Shown: piece after piece, positions 61,814-64,000 of the stretch
Layout of the letters: each line of letters starts with the position of its first letter
How positions within the stretch are numbered: position 1 is the stretch's first letter
DNA from: Lepidostoma basale
Taxonomy: Eukaryota > Arthropoda > Insecta > Trichoptera > Lepidostomatidae
Direction: 5' to 3'
Assembly: GCA_022606425.2 (NCBI GenBank)
Contig: JAHDVF020000126.1
Coordinates: 109,501-173,500, forward strand
Length of the DNA stretch: 64,000 bases
Notes under the pieces: model-generated
What the model saw: the letters and a program-made list of their open reading frames with translations, nothing else
The model's database searches: none
What the model was told of the DNA's origin: nothing
Translations under genes and position numbers: made by a program

Positions 61814-62071
61814 TGAATAAATATAATTATACTTTATGTTACAACACTTTTTATTTTCACTGAACTCAGACATGTTTTGGTTACAAGTAACCTTTATCAA
61901 TACATACAATTTTAACAAATTAAACAAGTTAAAGTTGTATACATTGATAAAGGTTACTTGTAACCGAAACATGTCTGAGTTCAGTGAAAATAAAAAGTGT
62001 TGTAATACAAAGTATAATTATATTTATTCAAATATGAATCCACAACACAAAGTGAAGGCGAATATAGAAGA
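61814..62071. mobile_element. 258-bp PLE with 13-bp target duplication, GGTTAC/GTAACC family
   Basis: TATAAAATTAATT flanks it exactly (61801-61813 and 62072-62084). It is a facing pair: the left module around 61869-61900 and the right module at 61941-61975, with long inverted arms ('caacactttttattttcact' and complement). It ends with 'gcgaatatagaaga', the end word also seen in the GGAC family. No coding sequence. Confidence 0.8.
61941..61977 (+). ncRNA. Hammerhead-like motif with U3-A8 core (GGTTAC family)
   Basis: TTGATAA (61944-61950), extra A, stem II GGTTAC-TT-GTAACC (61952-61965), GAAAC (61966-61970), AT, GTC (61973-61975). Six perfect pairs in stem II. U3 and A8 replace C3 and G8 together, as in the unrelated GCC family. 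Stem I is short (CA/TG). Confidence 0.5.
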
Positions 62072-62084
62072 TATAAAATTAATT

Positions 62085-62194
62085 AATTACATAAGATGAA
62101 CGAATAAAACACCCAAAATGGTAGCGCGTATGAGGTGATTAAGCCACAAAAATGAATAACGAACTCTTCAATATACATATATCTAACTACGTAT
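62085..62194. other. No recognisable feature
   Basis: Short spacer between a PLE and LINE-A. Confidence 0.4.
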
Positions 62195-62510
62195 ATCTAA
62201 CTAACCAACTAACTGACCATCGCAGGATCTCTGAAAGGGTACGCAGAAAGAATTGACCACCACACTGTTCTTTCCTGGCATACTTCTCTCGATTCCTCTA
62301 CATTCATACATCTAGTCATGTACGCACGCCGATTTCTTATACTCCTCAAGTGACCGACATTTAATATTTGATTAATTTGATCGTGCCACGTTTTCCTCTA
62401 GTTCTAGTTCCGTTTACATCCTTACATATATTTTTTACTTTGTTTGTGTATCCAAACCATATTTTAATCATCCTTTCATTATATTGTTCATAACACTTAC
62501 ATTATTTTTT
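62195..62510 (-). pseudogene. LINE-A 3' fragment
   Basis: 'ctaaccaactaactgaccat' marks the tail. The minus strand shows decayed RRACMTRCMNVEESREVCQ, LNVGHLRS and KTWHDQINQ, then a deletion across RGRPR and an end at MKGxLKYGLDT. Confidence 0.75.
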
Positions 62511-62539
62511 ACTATGACAAAGGTAATCTTCATGTTTGT

Positions 62540-62830
62540 ATTCACGTGATTTTATGTTTTTTTATTTGTAATTTTTTTTTAATATTTTTGTTTACAACAC
62601 TAACTTTAAAAAAATGTAATTAAATACCAGACATGTTTCGGACAACCCTGTCCTTCCACAGTGATATTATAATTGTATTTAAAATATTATAAAATTGTTT
62701 ACAAATATGAACAGTTTTGACAGATGTTTTAATTTTTTTTTTAAGTGTTGTACGCAAGGATATAAAAAATAAAAAGACAAATAAAACATCTACAACACTA
62801 AGTATGGCGAACATAGAAGAAATTATATAT
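62540..62830. mobile_element. PLE pair, GGAC/GTCC hammerhead family
   Basis: The minus-type module at 62630-62668 reads CTGTGGA, A, GGAC-AGGGTT-GTCC, GAAAC, ATGTC (A6 changed to T). The right end has 'acaacactaagtatggcgaa' and 'catagaag'. Non-coding. Confidence 0.6.
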
Positions 62831-63356
62831 TTTTTTATCAAACTTTGCATAAATATGGTTTGTTATGTAACAGTAGAATAATAATAAGTAATAAAAGTAT
62901 GTAGATTACGATATTTTAAAAACAAAATTCACTACCAAAAAAAGTATTCAAAAGTCCAATTTTAAAGCGGATCTCCCTTCAAGTATGTTTGCATTATGTT
63001 ATTTGAATAAGGGCTAGTCCCAGGTGTGCGGGAAACTTTCCCAGATTCCCTTACAAGTTCCGCGGCAAACATTCCCGCGAGATAATAATAATAATAACCC
63101 CGGGCCGCGTGTATTGTTCGATCATAAAAATGCAAAGCGGCTCACGTCCGATGTTTCAATAAAGCCAATAAGGCAATGCCCCGAGATGTTTGCCCCGAAA
63201 GGCGAAATGTAAAATGTCTTTGCTTGCCCCGGTTCACCCCGCGGTGCAATATGTAGAATATCTGAATACAAATATGCAGGAATTCATACCGCTTCCGATT
63301 GCGGCTCCTTCAACCCCTTACAAAGTGTTTTTCAATTCAAGCATTACGTATTTCAA
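62831..63356. other. No recognisable repeat; GC-richer in its second half
   Basis: 63010-63330 is distinctly less AT-rich ('gtgcgggaaactttcccaga', 'ccccgggccgcgtgtattgt') and matches nothing else in the window. It may be unique, possibly constrained, intergenic sequence. No gene is supported. Confidence 0.4.
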
Positions 63357-64000
63357 ACCATTAAATACACGCGCTTAATGGTTTTGACAAAAAAACTGCA
63401 CTATATAGCACAGAGAGAGATAACGCTGTAATATACGAGTATATAGCACAGAGAAATATAACGCTGCATTATATATCACATCTAGAGATAAAGCTGTATT
63501 AGAGCACAGAGAAAGATAAAGCTGCTTTATATATAATAGCACAGGATAAAGGTGTATTATGTAGCATAGAGAGAGATAGAAGCTTTATTATATAGCACAG
63601 AGAGAGAGATAAAGCTGTATTATATAGCAGAGAGAGATAAAGCTGTATTAAATAGCACGGAGAGAGATAAAGCTGTATTATATACCATAGAGAGAGATAA
63701 AAGCTGTATAATATAGCACAGAGAGATAAAGCTACTTTATATAGCACAGATAGAGATAAAGCTGTATTATATAGCATAGAGAGAGATAAAGCAGCATTAT
63801 ATAGCACAGAGAATATGAATAGAGAGAACATTAAATACATGCGCTTAACGGTTTGAAATAAAAATGCACTGTATAGCACACAGAGAGATAAAGCTGTATT
63901 ATACAGTACAGAGAGAGATAAAGCTGCATTATACAAATATAACACAGAGAAAGATAAAGCAGCATTATATAGCACAGAGAGAGATAAAGCTGCATTATAC
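63357..64000. repeat. Minisatellite, ~31-35-bp unit, running off the window
   Basis: Unit 'tatagcacagagagagataa' plus 'agctgtattata' is repeated about 17 times with small length changes (agctg, agcag, aagctg). The left flank segment 'cattaaatacacgcgcttaa' to 'actgcactatatagcaca' (63356-63410) is repeated inside the array at 63829-63880, so a larger block was duplicated. The long minus-strand frame across it is produced by the near-33-base period. Confidence 0.9.

Noticed and set aside
63499..63975. 158-codon minus-strand frame rich in ALSLSVLYN repeats
   Set aside because: It is the translation of the minisatellite, whose period is close to 33 bases; no domain and no gene signals.
63357..64000. 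CRISPR array
   Set aside because: Repeats are contiguous and diverged with no unique spacers, and the sequence is eukaryotic.

Overview
The window looks like repeat-rich intergenic DNA from an arthropod, most likely an insect. It is clearly AT-rich and has no operons or compact genes. It is built almost entirely from fragments of non-LTR retrotransposons (LINEs), tRNA-derived SINEs, Penelope-like element (PLE) ends, cut-and-paste transposons, MITEs and microsatellites. The insect order cannot be fixed from sequence alone. I see no host protein-coding gene, host tRNA, rRNA or CRISPR array. The only long open frame that looks intact is a mariner transposase (60059-61078, +). The next best is a 5'-truncated CR1/jockey-type reverse transcriptase (13285-14852, -).

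Labels used in the entries. LINE-A: a very abundant family seen as its C-terminal tail (motifs LRWFGHMER, RGRPRKTWHDQIN, RRACMTRCMNV) and ending in (GTTA)n or (GTT)n; about 25 pieces on both strands. CR1-B and CR1-D: CR1/jockey-like families whose 3' ends carry TTTGA or AAATA repeats. LINE-C, -I, -J, -L, -M, -N and others: further LINE 3' ends, several ending in (AAG)n. S1: a tRNA-derived SINE. G: an unclassified repeat that starts with 'gtatctcaatagagacga'. PLE: modules with a hammerhead-ribozyme-like core, in eight stem-II families.

Layout. 0-9 kb: CR1-D, LINE-I, S1, several LINE-A copies and PLE ends. 9-16 kb: LINE-A pieces, a CR1-B copy inserted into an S1 SINE, a LINE-in-LINE nest with the largest reverse transcriptase frame, and a 42-bp tandem array. 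16-25 kb: LINE-A copies, a PLE palindrome, a SINE inside a LINE-A copy, (AG)n, a TTAA-flanked MITE and a 551-bp MITE. 25-33 kb: a long fold-back element, LINE-M, and a hAT-like element holding a PLE that itself holds another PLE. 33-35 kb: a 1976-bp DNA transposon with decayed transposase and an 8-bp target duplication. 36-41 kb: PLE pairs, CR1-D, and a mauritiana-like mariner fragment. 41-54 kb: LINE-A, a 1.6-kb near-identical G palindrome, LINE-J, (GT)n and a second CR1/L2-type LINE. 54-64 kb: LINE-A copies, a complete 1287-bp cecropia-type mariner inside a decayed LINE-A copy, PLE modules, and a minisatellite running off the window end.

The most notable biology is the set of hammerhead-like motifs. 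At least seven independent stem-II families keep the order core, one extra nucleotide, hairpin, GAAAC, two bases, GTC. Helix changes are compensated, and a C3-G8 to U3-A8 swap appears in two families. Hammerhead ribozymes in PLEs are established. The consistent extra nucleotide and the U3-A8 cores are what deserve testing.
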